Source: JABDPF01 sp036351575 | GTDB taxonomy: Bacteria > Pseudomonadota > Gammaproteobacteria > Xanthomonadales > SZUA-36 | Reading direction: 5' to 3' | Length of the DNA: 44,559 nt | Assembly: GCA_036351575.1 (NCBI GenBank) | Contig: JAZBPJ010000038.1 | Span: 1 to 44,559, forward strand | Shown here: positions 16,726-25,263 of the stretch, in pieces | Position numbering within the stretch: position 1 is the first letter of the stretch | Layout of the letters: each line of letters starts with the position of its first letter | Made by a program: the position numbers and the translations under genes | Notes under the pieces: model-generated | What the model was told of the DNA's origin: nothing | The model's database searches: none | Seen by the model: only the letters and a program-made list of their open reading frames with translations

Positions 16726-17727
16726 ATGACCGATTTTCAAATGAACAAGGACCTGGTAAGGCGTTATTACGAGGAACTCGACGCCGCGACGGGAGACGGG
16801 ATCAACGCGGTCATTGGCCGGTATACCAGCGATGACTACCACTGGCGCGGAATGCACCCATTTCACGAACAATTCTCCGCGGACGACGTCGCCAACGTGT
16901 TCTGGCGGCCGTTTCGCCGTTCCTTCACCTCGGTTCAGCGCCGGCCGGACGTGTTCATGGCCGGCCTGAACGACTGCGACGACTTCAGCACGGAATGGGT
17001 ATGCTGCATGGGCCACATGATGGGCCTGTTCGACGAGGACTGGCTGGGCATTCCGGCTTCAGGAAAAATGGCGTTTCTGAGATTTGCCGAGTTCAACCGT
17101 ATCGAGAACGGCAAAATCGCGGAAACCGCACTTTTCTGCGACATCATCCACGTCATGCAGCAGGTCGGTTTGACGCCGCTGCCCCTGCAAACGGGGGCGC
17201 ACTTCATCCAGCCCGGCCCCAGGACGCATGCGGGTTTGCTGTACGGCCCGACCGATCCGGCCGAAGGCAAAAAAACGCTGGACCTGATCAACCAGATGGT
17301 TTTCGACCTGACCCAGGATTATTTCAACTCGCCCGAAGAACGCCTCGGTCGCTGCTGGAACAAGGACATGATCTGGTTCGGACCGGCGGGAATCGGCGCC
17401 ACCTACACGCGTGAGCGCTATGTCAAGCAGCACCAGGGGCCGTTTCGCGAGCACCTGAAGGACATTGAGTTCAACGGTCACGTGTGCCGCATGGCGGAAG
17501 ATCATTTTGGCGGCTTTTTCGGCTGGGCGAACCTGTCGATGAAGACGGCGGGTAACTTCATGGGGCTTCCGGCTTCCGACCATCCCACCGAGATGCGCGT
17601 GGTGGACATCTATCGCAGGGAAGGCGACAAGTTGTCCGAGAACTGGATATTCATCGATATCCTGCATTTTCTGAACCTGCAGGGGCTCGATATACTCGGG
17701 CGAATGAAGGAAATACTGCGCACTTGA
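16726..17727 (+). CDS. tandem-domain SnoaL/NTF2-like protein, type B (module 1)
   Basis: A 333-residue protein with two SnoaL-like domains (about 5-150 and 185-325). The second opens with WFGPAGIGATYTRERYVKQH and closes with ENWIFIDILHFLNLQGLDILGR, matching the type-B protein at 28725 (WYGPAGIGTT; ENWVLIDMPDLFMQLGVDLLGR). The first half has LGIPASGKMAFLRFAEFNRIENGKIAE. It lies 17 bases after the type-A gene and its stop overlaps the TTG start of the symporter. Consistent pairing of types A and B in both modules suggests a joint or consecutive reaction. Catalytic residues cannot be assigned with confidence. Confidence 0.78.
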   Translation: MTDFQMNKDLVRRYYEELDAATGDGINAVIGRYTSDDYHWRGMHPFHEQFSADDVANVFWRPFRRSFTSVQRRPDVFMAGLNDCDDFSTEWVCCMGHMMGLFDEDWLGIPASGKMAFLRFAEFNRIENGKIAETALFCDIIHVMQQVGLTPLPLQTGAHFIQPGPRTHAGLLYGPTDPAEGKKTLDLINQMVFDLTQDYFNSPEERLGRCWNKDMIWFGPAGIGATYTRERYVKQHQGPFREHLKDIEFNGHVCRMAEDHFGGFFGWANLSMKTAGNFMGLPASDHPTEMRVVDIYRREGDKLSENWIFIDILHFLNLQGLDILGRMKEILRT

Positions 17728-19331
17728 GGGAATTCGGCGCACTCAACTGGGGCATCCTGGCCGCCTACCTGGTGGGCAACCTGCTGCTGGGGTTCGTGCT
17801 CAGCAAGCGCGTATCGACGGCGCAGCACTACTACCTGGGGCGGCGCACGACCCCGTGGTGGGTAATCGGCATGTCCGTGGTGGCGACCTACGTCGGCGCG
17901 ATGGCGTTTCTCGGCGGGCCCGCCTGGGCCTATAACGAGGGGTTTTCGGTCATCTTCATTCACGTCAACTACCCCATAGCGATTTTCGTGGTGGTGACGG
18001 TCTTCCTGCCCTTTTTCTACCGCAGCGGCGTGGCCAGCATTTTTGACTACCTGGAACGCCGCTTCGGCCTGACCTCCCGAACCGTGATGTCATCGGTGTT
18101 CCTGCTCGGCAACGTGCTGTATTCCGGGATCATGCTGTACACGACGGCACTGGTGCTCGAGTTCATCACGGGTATTCCGGTCATCGACGCCATCCTGGTC
18201 GTGGCCGTGGTAGCCGTCACCTATACCATGCTGGGCGGCATCGCCGCCGTGATCTGGACCGACCTGGTGCAGAGCATCATCCTGTTCCTCGGGGCGCTGA
18301 TCACGGTCTTTCTCCTGGTCGGGGAACTGCCCGGCGGACTGCTGGCGACGCTTCAGGAACTCAAACTCCAGGGGCGCACGCAGCCCTTTGATTTTTCGCT
18401 CGACCCGTCGAAAGTCGCCACGGTTTGGACCGGCATCGTCGCCATGTCGATTTACCATGTGGTGGTTTACGGGGTGAACCAGATGATGGTCCAGCGCACC
18501 CTGGCGGCCCGGACGCTGGGGGACGCCAAAAAATCCTACATGCTGATGGCCTACGTGGCCTTTCCGATTTTTATCCTGTTCTTCGGCATGGGGGTGCTGT
18601 TTTACGCCTATTACGGCGGCCGCGCCTTCGATAATGAAAACCAGGTGGTCCTGGAGTTCGTTTCGGGCATCGGTTTTCCCGGCCTGATGGGCCTGGTCGC
18701 GGCCGCGATTGTCGCGGCGGCCATGTCCAGCCTGGATTCGAGCCTCAACTCTATGGCCACGGTCACCACGCTGGATTTCTACGAAAAATTTTTCAAGCGC
18801 GACGGGTCCGAGCAGCACTACCTCAGGGCTTCCCGCTGGTTTACCCTGTTCTGGGCGGTGCTCATGGTCATTCCCGCGATCATTTTTTCGACCAGTCAGG
18901 GCTCGGTGCTCGAGGTGCTGAGCAAGGTCGGCTCGTTCTTCGTCGGCGCCAAGCTGGCGATGTTCGGTCTGGGTTTCTACTCCAAGCACACCAGTGAACG
19001 GGGATTGCTGATTGGCGTGGCCGCCGGCTTCCTGACGCTGTGGTTCGTCGAGGCCAGGCTGGATATCGCCTGGCCCTGGTATTGCGCCCTGGGCGGGGTG
19101 GTCAGCGTCGTGGTCGCCTGGACCGCCAGTATCCTGATCGATGGTTTCCGCTCCGAATACCCCGAGTACACGGTGCAGGGCCAGAGAGAAATGTTTGAGC
19201 GAGAGGGCCTGGAGGAGATGCAGGACGGTTGGTACGTGGTTCCCGGAAAGGTGGACGCCGCCAGTTACTGGCTGCTCGGCTATTTTGTATTCTGCCTGGC
19301 CGCGCTATGGGTCGTCCACGAACTGATTTGA
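17724..19331 (+). CDS. sodium:solute symporter, SSS family (module 1)
   Basis: A 535-residue inner-membrane carrier with about 13-14 hydrophobic helices. It begins with LLLGFVLSKRVSTAQHYYLGRRTTPWWVIG, the SSS start pattern, and later has SSLDSSLNSMATVTTLDFYEKFF, the segment that holds Na+-site serines in the family. It is a close paralogue of the symporter at 42516, equal in length and with matching motifs. The TTG start overlaps the stop of the type-B SnoaL gene (TTGA, 17724-17727). SSS carriers move sugars, inositols, amino acids or organic acids; neighbours favour a polyol or sugar-like compound, which is inference. Confidence 0.92.
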   Translation: MREFGALNWGILAAYLVGNLLLGFVLSKRVSTAQHYYLGRRTTPWWVIGMSVVATYVGAMAFLGGPAWAYNEGFSVIFIHVNYPIAIFVVVTVFLPFFYRSGVASIFDYLERRFGLTSRTVMSSVFLLGNVLYSGIMLYTTALVLEFITGIPVIDAILVVAVVAVTYTMLGGIAAVIWTDLVQSIILFLGALITVFLLVGELPGGLLATLQELKLQGRTQPFDFSLDPSKVATVWTGIVAMSIYHVVVYGVNQMMVQRTLAARTLGDAKKSYMLMAYVAFPIFILFFGMGVLFYAYYGGRAFDNENQVVLEFVSGIGFPGLMGLVAAAIVAAAMSSLDSSLNSMATVTTLDFYEKFFKRDGSEQHYLRASRWFTLFWAVLMVIPAIIFSTSQGSVLEVLSKVGSFFVGAKLAMFGLGFYSKHTSERGLLIGVAAGFLTLWFVEARLDIAWPWYCALGGVVSVVVAWTASILIDGFRSEYPEYTVQGQREMFEREGLEEMQDGWYVVPGKVDAASYWLLGYFVFCLAALWVVHELI

Positions 19332-19344
19332 AGCTGACAGAGAG

Positions 19345-20544
19345 ATGACGGCGAAGAGTTTTACAAAAAGGGTCGGAATATGGCCCCTTCTGTGCGCTGC
19401 AACGGTGGTGCTGTGCAGCCAGGCCCTGGCCGAAACCGGCCCGCGCACCGATGGCGGGGGAGCGGGCGAGGCGGTGATTTCCATTCCTTACCTGTCCAGC
19501 AGAAACTATGTTTCCAGCCTGAGGGTGATCAGCGAACTGGGGCGCTTCGACGGGTACCGGTCCTTCGCTGTCGGCTACCAATCAGATGGCCTTGAACTGA
19601 GGGCCGTGATGAACGTGCCGACGGCGCCGGCGCCGGAATACGGTTATCCGGTGATCATCATGAACCACGGAAACGTCCTGGCTGCAGGCGGGCCTGACCC
19701 GATCGAACCGTATTACAGCCGCGAACAGGAATCGGACATCTACCTCGCACTCGTCGAGAGAAATCCCCTGCTGCGTTACGCGCGCGAAGGCTTCGTCGTG
19801 CTGCAGCCGGATTACAGGGGGCATGGCCAATCCGAGACACGCGGCAAGCATCCGGGATATTGGCAGCTTGACCGGAACGGCCGGGTTGCCCTGAGCAACA
19901 AGGGAGAACGGGTTCCGCGCGTCCTCGATGATGATGGATTGCGTTTCAACGGTTTCCTGTACAGCGCTTACTACACGATCGATGTGCTCAACCTGCTTGC
20001 GGCGCTGGAACATTTCGAAGATAGGCCGGGACAGCTGAACCTGGACCTGGAAAACCTGTTCATGTGGGGCCGGTCGCTGGGCGGTGACGTCACGGCGCGC
20101 GTGCTCGCCTGCACGGACAGAGTCAGCGCAGCGTCGATCTGGGTGCCGGCCACGACCTCTTTGTGGGACCAGGCGCATCACTACCATTACGATTCGCCCG
20201 ACTATGCGGACGGACTGGCGATGGAGACACTTCTGGTCGAAGTGCAGACCTACAACAAGGTTCACGGTACCCGGCTCGTTACCAGTGACCTGGTCCCGAG
20301 CAATTTCCTGGACCAGGTGTCCAGTCCTGTCCTGGTCCAGGTAAGCGAACGTGACCGCGGTGTGCGCTCGGCCTGGGGAATACAGTTCCACTTCGAATTA
20401 CTGGAACACGGCATCGAGTCCGACCTGCGTGTTCACCCGGGCGAAGACCATGTATTCCGCGGCGATGTTTACGAGCAGGCGGTGCAAGCGGACCTGGAGT
20501 TTTTTCGCAGGCACTTGAAGAGTGCTGGTGACGGAAGGCCTTAG
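19345..20544 (+). CDS. exported alpha/beta hydrolase (module 1)
   Basis: A 399-residue protein with a signal peptide ending near QALAE (residue 30), then an alpha/beta hydrolase fold like prolyl-oligopeptidase/dienelactone-hydrolase relatives. The oxyanion region is IIMNHGN, the nucleophile is S244 in WGRSLGGDV, the acid is probably in VSERDRG and the histidine is in HPGEDHVFRGD. It probably hydrolyses an ester or lactone in the periplasm. It resembles the C-terminal hydrolase domain of the lipoprotein at 25264. Last gene of the module 1 plus-strand operon, 13 bases after the symporter; its end overlaps the end of the convergent sulfotransferase by 4 bases. Confidence 0.85.
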   Translation: MTAKSFTKRVGIWPLLCAATVVLCSQALAETGPRTDGGGAGEAVISIPYLSSRNYVSSLRVISELGRFDGYRSFAVGYQSDGLELRAVMNVPTAPAPEYGYPVIIMNHGNVLAAGGPDPIEPYYSREQESDIYLALVERNPLLRYAREGFVVLQPDYRGHGQSETRGKHPGYWQLDRNGRVALSNKGERVPRVLDDDGLRFNGFLYSAYYTIDVLNLLAALEHFEDRPGQLNLDLENLFMWGRSLGGDVTARVLACTDRVSAASIWVPATTSLWDQAHHYHYDSPDYADGLAMETLLVEVQTYNKVHGTRLVTSDLVPSNFLDQVSSPVLVQVSERDRGVRSAWGIQFHFELLEHGIESDLRVHPGEDHVFRGDVYEQAVQADLEFFRRHLKSAGDGRP

Positions 20545-22436
20545 TGGCCGACCGCGGGTCGCTGGTAGTCCAGCAAATCCCAGTCAAGCGCGTTGATCAG
20601 CGGCCCGAGGTGTTTTTCGTAGCGGCGCCAGGACTGCAGGGCATCCTGGTAAATCGGCTGCCGGACCTGGCTGGCGCTGGGTGTCTTGACCAGGCGGCGG
20701 GATTTATAGAACTCCAGCACCCCGGGTTCGAATGACAGGTCGAGGAACTCCAGCATCCTTCGGCTTTGTGCCTCGATATCCTCGACGGTGTCTTCGTAGC
20801 GCACATCCAGAATACGGTCCGGAAACATCTGTTTCCAGGACTGCATCAGCCGCCAGTAGCGGTTGTAATACAGCCCCAGCGAGTCCTGGCTGTGGGCGTA
20901 AGCCTGTTTCTTGTCGAACGGCAGCCGATGGATCGAAAAACAGTTCTGGACGGGCTCCCGGTAGCAGTGAATGAACCTGGCGCCGGGAAGCGCCAGTCCG
21001 AGCAGGCCGATGTACTGGAAATTCAACGGCGTCTTATCCACCACGTGCGCAGCCGCCAGGTTCTTCGGCTGGTGGCGCGACAGGTAATACTCGCCCAGGC
21101 CGCGCAGCTGTTCGGCAGTCAGCAGCTTCACGTTCTCCGGAAAGGCCTGGCCCGTGATATCCCGCACGCGATGAGCCATGTCGTAGGCGTAGCTGAGTTC
21201 ACCGGCCCCGGCCACATCGCTGTGGCTGGCGAGGACCTGCTCGGTCAGGCTGGTGCCGGAGCGGGGCATGCCCAGCACGAAAACCGGACGGGGGTCGGGG
21301 AAGCCTTGCGGGCCCGGAACAGTGGCCTTCAGGCCTGATGCGCTCTTGACGAGGCCATCCAGAAAGCGCCCGGTATCCTCGTCATCGTAGGGCAGCATGC
21401 GGGCCTTGATCGCGTTGCCCTCGGCGATGAAGCGGTACGACTCGTCGTACGCTTCGCGTTCCTCGTAAACCCGCGCCAATGCGAAGGCGAAGTACATGCG
21501 GTCGTGATCCCGCATTCCGCCTTTGTCCCACTGCTCCCGCATGGCCTCGAGTTCCTCATCGCTGCTTTGGCGCCCGCGGATCTGTGCCAGGTGGTAGTGC
21601 GCGACACCCATGCCAGGCGCTGCGTCTATGGCGGCCTGGAAAGCCTCGGCGGCCTTTGACTTGTCCCCCATCTGTTCGCGCAGCACGCCGAGCACATGCC
21701 GGGCCTGCGGATTTTCAGGTTCGATTTCAAGCACGCGGTTCAGCGTGGCCAATGCCGCATCGGGTGAATCCATGTCCCGCTGGACGCGGGCCATGTTGAT
21801 CATCGCGGTCGTGTACTTGGGGCTCAGCCGGGCGGCCGTTTCGTAACTTTCTAGCGCCTCCTTGTAGCGGGCTTCGGCCAGCAGAATATCGCCCCTGTTG
21901 TTGTGCGCCTGCGCGAGATCCGGTTCGAGTTCTATGGCCCGGTGCACGGCGCGGTGAGCGGCTTTGCGCTGCTCCGCTTCGTTCAACGCTGCCGCGAAAT
22001 TACTCCAGCACATGCCGAAATCGGGCTTCATGCCGAGGGCGCGCTCATATTCACGAATGGCGTCCCGGGGTTTGCCCTGTTCGCGCAGCACGTTGCCCAG
22101 GTTGTTGTAGGTCATGGGATTGTCAGGCGCCAGCCGAATGGAGCGCCGAAAGTGCTCGACGGCCTTGTCGAGTTGTCCCTGGTACGTGTGCGCAAGCCCC
22201 AGGTTGGCATGTGATTCTGCGTTGTTGGGCGCGTGTTTCAGGGCCTTGTTGATGCACAGGATCGCGTCTTCCGGCCGAAAGTTGTTCACGTACAGCATGC
22301 CGAGCAGGTTCAGGGCGTGGACGTTTTCGGGGTCCTGCTCGAGCGCGGCCAGGAACTGGTTTTCGGCGCGTGCGGCGTTGCCGCTCTGCATCAGGTTGTA
22401 GCCGTTTTCAAGCGCACTGCGCAGCGAGTCATTCAT
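20541..22436 (-). CDS. TPR-repeat sulfotransferase (module 2)
   Basis: A 631-residue protein with about eight TPR repeats (residues 5-300, for example SHANLGLAHTYQGQLDKAVEHF) and a C-terminal sulfotransferase domain: PAPS loop LGMPRSGTSLTEQVL near 388-402, CYREPVQNCFSIH, and the closing signature KTPSASQVRQPIY-WRRYEKHLGPL shared with 10696-12390. ATG at 22436 is chosen; the in-frame GTG at 22478 falls inside a hairpin. No clear ribosome binding site. It lies downstream of the second TonB receptor, repeating the receptor/sulfotransferase association of module 1. Acceptor unknown. Confidence 0.85.
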   Translation of the reverse strand: MNDSLRSALENGYNLMQSGNAARAENQFLAALEQDPENVHALNLLGMLYVNNFRPEDAILCINKALKHAPNNAESHANLGLAHTYQGQLDKAVEHFRRSIRLAPDNPMTYNNLGNVLREQGKPRDAIREYERALGMKPDFGMCWSNFAAALNEAEQRKAAHRAVHRAIELEPDLAQAHNNRGDILLAEARYKEALESYETAARLSPKYTTAMINMARVQRDMDSPDAALATLNRVLEIEPENPQARHVLGVLREQMGDKSKAAEAFQAAIDAAPGMGVAHYHLAQIRGRQSSDEELEAMREQWDKGGMRDHDRMYFAFALARVYEEREAYDESYRFIAEGNAIKARMLPYDDEDTGRFLDGLVKSASGLKATVPGPQGFPDPRPVFVLGMPRSGTSLTEQVLASHSDVAGAGELSYAYDMAHRVRDITGQAFPENVKLLTAEQLRGLGEYYLSRHQPKNLAAAHVVDKTPLNFQYIGLLGLALPGARFIHCYREPVQNCFSIHRLPFDKKQAYAHSQDSLGLYYNRYWRLMQSWKQMFPDRILDVRYEDTVEDIEAQSRRMLEFLDLSFEPGVLEFYKSRRLVKTPSASQVRQPIYQDALQSWRRYEKHLGPLINALDWDLLDYQRPAVGH

Positions 22437-22466
22437 GGTCTGGAAGAACGTGAGGCCCGGGAACGG

Positions 22467-22520
22467 AAAGCCTCGCACACGGCGAGGCTTTCAACAAGCG
22501 GTGCGGGCAGGGCCCGCACC
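22467..22520 (-). terminator. tandem hairpins after the second TonB receptor gene
   Basis: Two perfect stems: GGTGCGGGC/GCCCGCACC (22500-22520, loop 3) and AAAGCCTCGC/GCGAGGCTTT (22467-22491, loop 5). Both follow the receptor stop on the minus strand. Only a short TTT follows the second, so termination may be partial and leave some read-through into the sulfotransferase gene. Confidence 0.6.
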
Positions 22521-22535
22521 ATTGGAGGTATTGCA

Positions 22536-25079
22536 TCAGAAGTTGTAGCGAATGGACACGCCGTATTGCCGCGGTTTGTTGAAGTCGGCAATGGCCCTGC
22601 CCTCGGAGAACTGGTCCGATCCTACCTGGACCGTTTCGTCCGTCGCGTTCGTTACGAACAACTGGGCTGACCACGGCCCCTGTGCCTGGTACCAGTTCAA
22701 GCGCAGATCGACTGTCGTATAGGAGTCCTGGAAGGAGAAGAAGTAGGGGATGTTGGTGGTCTTGTAGCCATCCGACGCGTAGATGTAGGCGCCCGGAACC
22801 AGTCTGCCGCTGTCACCCAGGTCGAATGTGTAGGTTACATCGACCGCCGCCGTCCAGTCCGGGGAGAACCGGGCCTGCTGGCCGTCGAGGTAATAAACCT
22901 GGGAGTTGTTGGCATCGCCCGGAGGTCCGCTGCCGATCTCGGCATCGCCGCCGGTGCGGAAGACCCGGTTCGACACGGTGCGGCTGAAGTCCTCGAGTTC
23001 CGCATCGTTCCAGGACAGGCCCGCCATGATGGCCAGCGCATCGGTCGGCTGCCAGTTCATTTCGACTTCGATACCCTTTGCGGTCATGCTGCCGCCTACT
23101 ACCTGCCGGGCGACGATGGTCTCGCCCTGCGCGACAAATTCGGATGTCGTCAGGCCCGTGTAATCGTTGTAGTAAGCCGCGATGTTCAGGCGCATGGTTC
23201 CGTCGAGCAGGGTGCTCTTCATGCCGATTTCGTAGGAATCGGCTTCGTTCGGATCCGTCAGGTCCGTGCTGCCGCCGCCGGTGATTGCCCCGGCGATATA
23301 GCCGGTGGCCGCGCTGGCGTAGACCATCGTGTAGTTGCCGATGTCATGCTGGTAGGCCAGTTTCCAGTCAAGGTGTGAATCCTTGCCGCGTTGCCGGTTC
23401 GCCTCGGATGCATCGGTCGCCACGAACACGGGCCAGTCGGCGAAACGGCTGCCCGGGTCATCGTAGTGGGCGGAGTAATATCCCGACGCCCAGCCGTGGA
23501 CGTTGTAACCCCAATCCACGTACTTGTTGTAGAAATTGCGCTCGTCGGTGGAATAACGCAGTCCGGCGGTCAGGCGTGAACGATCGTTGAAGGAGTAGGT
23601 CGCCTGTCCGTAGACGGCCGTCGACTTGGTGCCGCCATTACCCTGGTACAGCCAGTGTGCCCAGGAAACGGCTTGCGGCGCGGTGTAGTCGGTGTATCCC
23701 CAGACGAATTCACCGGAAGTGTCACCGTTACCCGAATCATCGTAGTAGAAATAGCCGAGTGTCCACTCCAGCTTGCTGTCATAGAGGGAGTAGAGGTTGA
23801 TATCGGCCTGGACGGCCTCGGAATTCAACCGCTGGCCGGCCGCCAGTCCGCAGCTCGGGCCGCCCCAGCATTGCTGCCAGTAGCCGGGCCCGTTCGAGCT
23901 GCCTTCGACCCCCGGGTTGCGTTCCGCCCAGAGCGACGGGTTGGGCGAGAAATCGGAGTCGGTCAGGCGGAATTCCTCGTAGTCGAACCAGCCCATGTTG
24001 GCGCGCAGCCCAACCGGCCCGAGGTCCCAGTTGATCAGGGCGCTGACCGACTTTTCGGAGATGTCCCGCAGCGGTTTGAAGTCGGATGACATTTTGCGTA
24101 CATCCGGGTTGATGTCGGCTGCCGGGTCGACACCCCATACGCCGGCCTGGTTGCGTCCGCCGCCGGGTGCGCGGCTCAGGTCTTCCTCGCCGGGGAGGCG
24201 GCCCTGGCGGGGCTGCATGACGCCGTTGATGCCGTCCGTCAGGCCGAGCGCCGCGTTGTACGGAACGCCCAGAATGACGCCGGCGTAGTCGGCGTTACCG
24301 TTCGAGGTGTCTTCCCAGTAAGTCGCCTGCACCGTTATGTCGAAGTCATCGTTGGGCGCCCACTTGATCTGGGCGCGGGCATAGGTGTTGTCCTCGTCCC
24401 GCATGCCGCCTTTCTTGTTGTAGGTGTTTTCAATGATCGGATCGGCTTTGGTGTCTGACGCGGAAACGCGCAGCGCCACCGTATCACCCAGCGGAATGTT
24501 TACGAAGCCTTCGAACTTGCGCAGGTTGTAATCTCCAAGCGTCACCGCTCCGCCAAAGTCGAACATGCCCGTATCCGGCCTGACGGAAATAAGGTTCATC
24601 AGGCCGCCGAAGGTGTTGCGTCCGAACAAGGTGCCCTGGGGGCCGCGCAGGACTTCTACGCGTTCGAGATCGATGTAGCTGGCGAGCGCCTGACCGTAGC
24701 GGGGGCGGTACAGCCCATCGACGTAGATGGGCACCGCGATATCGTTGGTTCCGGCCGTGCCGGCGCCGCGAATGATGATGGACGGGTCGGCGCCCACGTA
24801 GCGGACCTTCATGCCCGGAACGGTCTTTTCGACGTCCAGGATGTTGACGATTTGCAGATCGGCGATCTGCTGGCCGGTGACGGCCGTGACCGCAACCGGA
24901 ATGTCCTGCAGGTTCTCGGCGCGCTTGGTCGCCGTGACCAGGACCTCTTCCATCAGCATTTCTTCGCCGTTGGTTTCAGTGTCCTGGGCTTGTGCCTGCG
25001 CCGCCAGTGCAGCCGTTATGGCAATGGCGAGGGATGAGCGGGAGAGAATCTGTGTGCCTTGTATGTAATGACGTGTCAT
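22536..25079 (-). CDS. TonB-dependent outer-membrane receptor (module 2)
   Basis: An 847-residue receptor. The signal peptide ends near AAQAQAQ, followed by the TonB-box region MEEVLVTATKRAENLQD, a plug (RVEVLRGPQGTLFGRNTFGGLMNLIS) and a barrel ending RYNF. ATG at 25079 is used because upstream codons read through the AT-rich promoter gap; GAGG at 25092-25095 is 12 bases upstream. It is the same type as the receptor at 13007 but longer, with a different loop region, so the ligand may differ. It has its own promoter gap (25080-25263) with the best operator copy, downstream of the SnoaL-SnoaL-hydrolase genes. Confidence 0.92.
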   Translation of the reverse strand: MTRHYIQGTQILSRSSLAIAITAALAAQAQAQDTETNGEEMLMEEVLVTATKRAENLQDIPVAVTAVTGQQIADLQIVNILDVEKTVPGMKVRYVGADPSIIIRGAGTAGTNDIAVPIYVDGLYRPRYGQALASYIDLERVEVLRGPQGTLFGRNTFGGLMNLISVRPDTGMFDFGGAVTLGDYNLRKFEGFVNIPLGDTVALRVSASDTKADPIIENTYNKKGGMRDEDNTYARAQIKWAPNDDFDITVQATYWEDTSNGNADYAGVILGVPYNAALGLTDGINGVMQPRQGRLPGEEDLSRAPGGGRNQAGVWGVDPAADINPDVRKMSSDFKPLRDISEKSVSALINWDLGPVGLRANMGWFDYEEFRLTDSDFSPNPSLWAERNPGVEGSSNGPGYWQQCWGGPSCGLAAGQRLNSEAVQADINLYSLYDSKLEWTLGYFYYDDSGNGDTSGEFVWGYTDYTAPQAVSWAHWLYQGNGGTKSTAVYGQATYSFNDRSRLTAGLRYSTDERNFYNKYVDWGYNVHGWASGYYSAHYDDPGSRFADWPVFVATDASEANRQRGKDSHLDWKLAYQHDIGNYTMVYASAATGYIAGAITGGGSTDLTDPNEADSYEIGMKSTLLDGTMRLNIAAYYNDYTGLTTSEFVAQGETIVARQVVGGSMTAKGIEVEMNWQPTDALAIMAGLSWNDAELEDFSRTVSNRVFRTGGDAEIGSGPPGDANNSQVYYLDGQQARFSPDWTAAVDVTYTFDLGDSGRLVPGAYIYASDGYKTTNIPYFFSFQDSYTTVDLRLNWYQAQGPWSAQLFVTNATDETVQVGSDQFSEGRAIADFNKPRQYGVSIRYNF

Positions 25080-25243
25080 GTCGCTTTTAAACCTCGTGAA
25101 CTGGCTGTGGACGATTTGGAATTTCCAGTATTGAATATAACCAATTAAAGACTGCGGATGCAATAAATAATTTTAAAATATGGCTTAATACAAGATATGT
25201 ATAGATATTACGTTTATAAAACAGTCCGTTAACGTTCATAATT

Positions 25244-25261
25244 ATTGAGTTCGAAGTCAAT
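25244..25261. promoter_or_regulatory. candidate operator, site 3 (best palindrome copy)
   Basis: ATTGAGTTCGAAGTCAAT is an almost perfect 18-base palindrome with centre CG; only positions 6 and 13 fail to pair. It lies upstream of the second TonB receptor gene and is the copy from which I derived the consensus ATTGACTTCGAAGTCAAT. Confidence 0.65.
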
Positions 25262-25263
25262 TA

